This document shows positions 63,619 to 64,000 of a DNA stretch of 64,000 bases, in pieces. The notes beneath the pieces are model-generated. The model did not search any database and was not told where the DNA came from. It saw only the letters and a list, made by a program, of their open reading frames with translations. Position 1 is the first letter of the stretch. Each line of letters opens with the position of its first letter. Source of the DNA: Bradyrhizobium diversitatis (GTDB lineage: Bacteria > Pseudomonadota > Alphaproteobacteria > Rhizobiales > Xanthobacteraceae); NCBI RefSeq assembly GCF_016031635.1, contig NZ_JACEGD010000005.1, positions 231,866 through 295,865 of the forward strand, in the 5' to 3' direction. The position numbers were made by a program, and so were the translations under genes.

Positions 63619-63648
63619 CCTCGCCTCGGCGTCGCTCGCACACAAGAA

Positions 63649-63672
63649 GATAGCGGCTTTTCGGCCGCTATC
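63649..63672 (+). terminator. Hairpin after the XRE-type gene
   Basis: GATAGCGGC and GCCGCTATC pair around TTTTCG, a 9-bp perfect stem 30 bp after the stop codon. No clear T run follows, so it may be a weak or Rho-assisted terminator. Confidence 0.5.
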
Positions 63673-63701
63673 GGGGTTGGGGGCGTGTTTCAGCTGATGC
63701 G

Positions 63702-64000
63702 AGCTAGGTTCTGTACTCAAACCCCTTGCGAGTGACGAGGCGGAGTGATTCAAGGCTTCCCAAAAGGGAGGTCCTGATGGCCCGCTTTGATCTTTCAGAC
63801 GCCGAGTGGACAATCATCTCTCCGCTGTTACCTGGGGCGGAAGGCAAGAAGAATGGCCGGCCGCGGCCGGATGATCGCAAGGTGCTCAACGGCATCTTCT
63901 TCGTCCTGCGTACGGGGACACCCTGGCGCGATCTGCCGGAGCGCTATGGCCCTTACACAACAGCCTACAACCGCTTCAATCGATGGGCCAAGAAGGGCAT
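63702..64000 (+). mobile_element. IS5-family insertion sequence, left part only
   Basis: The transposase gene at 63777 runs off the window, and its leader from about 63702 (GAGCTAGGTTCTGTACTCAAA) is unlike the surrounding DNA. The exact left end and target duplication cannot be fixed because the right end is outside the window. Confidence 0.6.
63777..64000 (+). CDS. IS5-family transposase, 5' part
   Basis: From the ATG at 63777 the first 74 residues read MARFDLSDAEWTIISPLLPG ... GRPRPDDRKVLNGIFFVLRT ... GTPWRDLPERYGPYTTAYNR, the DUF4096-type N-terminal domain of IS5-group transposases. The catalytic DDE part lies beyond the window. GGGAGG stands seven bases before the start. Confidence 0.88.
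   Translation, partial: MARFDLSDAEWTIISPLLPGAEGKKNGRPRPDDRKVLNGIFFVLRTGTPWRDLPERYGPYTTAYNRFNRWAKKG

Overview
The window is chromosomal DNA from a GC-rich alphaproteobacterium, most likely Bradyrhizobium or a close relative. The evidence is the protein sequences (MutS, IspG, MtnP/MtnA, Zur, L32), the many dispersed palindromic repeats typical of that group, and the pairing of a seryl-tRNA-synthetase-like amino acid:carrier-protein ligase with its own carrier protein. The window starts inside mutS and ends inside an IS5-type transposase gene. I saw no rRNA, tRNA, CRISPR array or prophage.

Layout. 1-2390: 5' part of mutS on the minus strand. 2.7-6.4 kb: aromatic catabolism (pcaF, a catechol/hydroxyquinol-type intradiol dioxygenase, pcaHG). 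6.7-9.5 kb: a chemoreceptor and a phosphotransferase. 9.7-13 kb: a MarR-controlled EmrAB-type efflux operon with a clear 20-bp operator. 13.1-15.9 kb: zur, an EamA exporter and ispG. 16.1-22.9 kb: TauD-type dioxygenase, cell-wall amidase, CPA1 antiporter, class A beta-lactamase, an NTF2-like protein, two frameshifted small genes and a DUF1345 protein. 22.9-25.8 kb: ispA, mtgA, rpmF and a membrane protein. 26-34.5 kb: two c-di-GMP-type proteins around a tctCBA tricarboxylate transporter operon.

34.8-38.6 kb is the most unusual metabolic locus: GNAT-like transferase, amino acid:[carrier protein] ligase and acyl-CoA-dehydrogenase-like protein on one strand, with a phosphopantetheine carrier protein divergent from them. 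This looks like a small pathway that loads an amino acid onto a carrier protein and then modifies and off-loads it. 38.9-44.3 kb: mtnPA methionine salvage, HAD hydrolase, S1 protease and a flavin monooxygenase.

44.5-55.9 kb forms one functional block. A giant fusion of an NCS1 permease, a histidine kinase and a receiver overlaps a LuxR-type response regulator gene. Divergent from them run a urea/short-chain-amide ABC transporter (urtABCDE-like), formamidase fmdA and fmdB. The reading is that the fusion senses a nitrogenous solute and its regulator controls amide/urea uptake and hydrolysis. 56.3-59.5 kb: MCE protein and NDP-forming acyl-CoA synthetase. 59.7-63.6 kb: a Gram-negative class GN sortase, its dedicated VIT/vWA target with an LPxTA-like C-terminal sorting signal, and a divergent XRE-type regulator.

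About eighteen long imperfect palindromic repeats (roughly 80-150 bp) lie between genes, several inside operons. One carries a second repeat type inserted in it.
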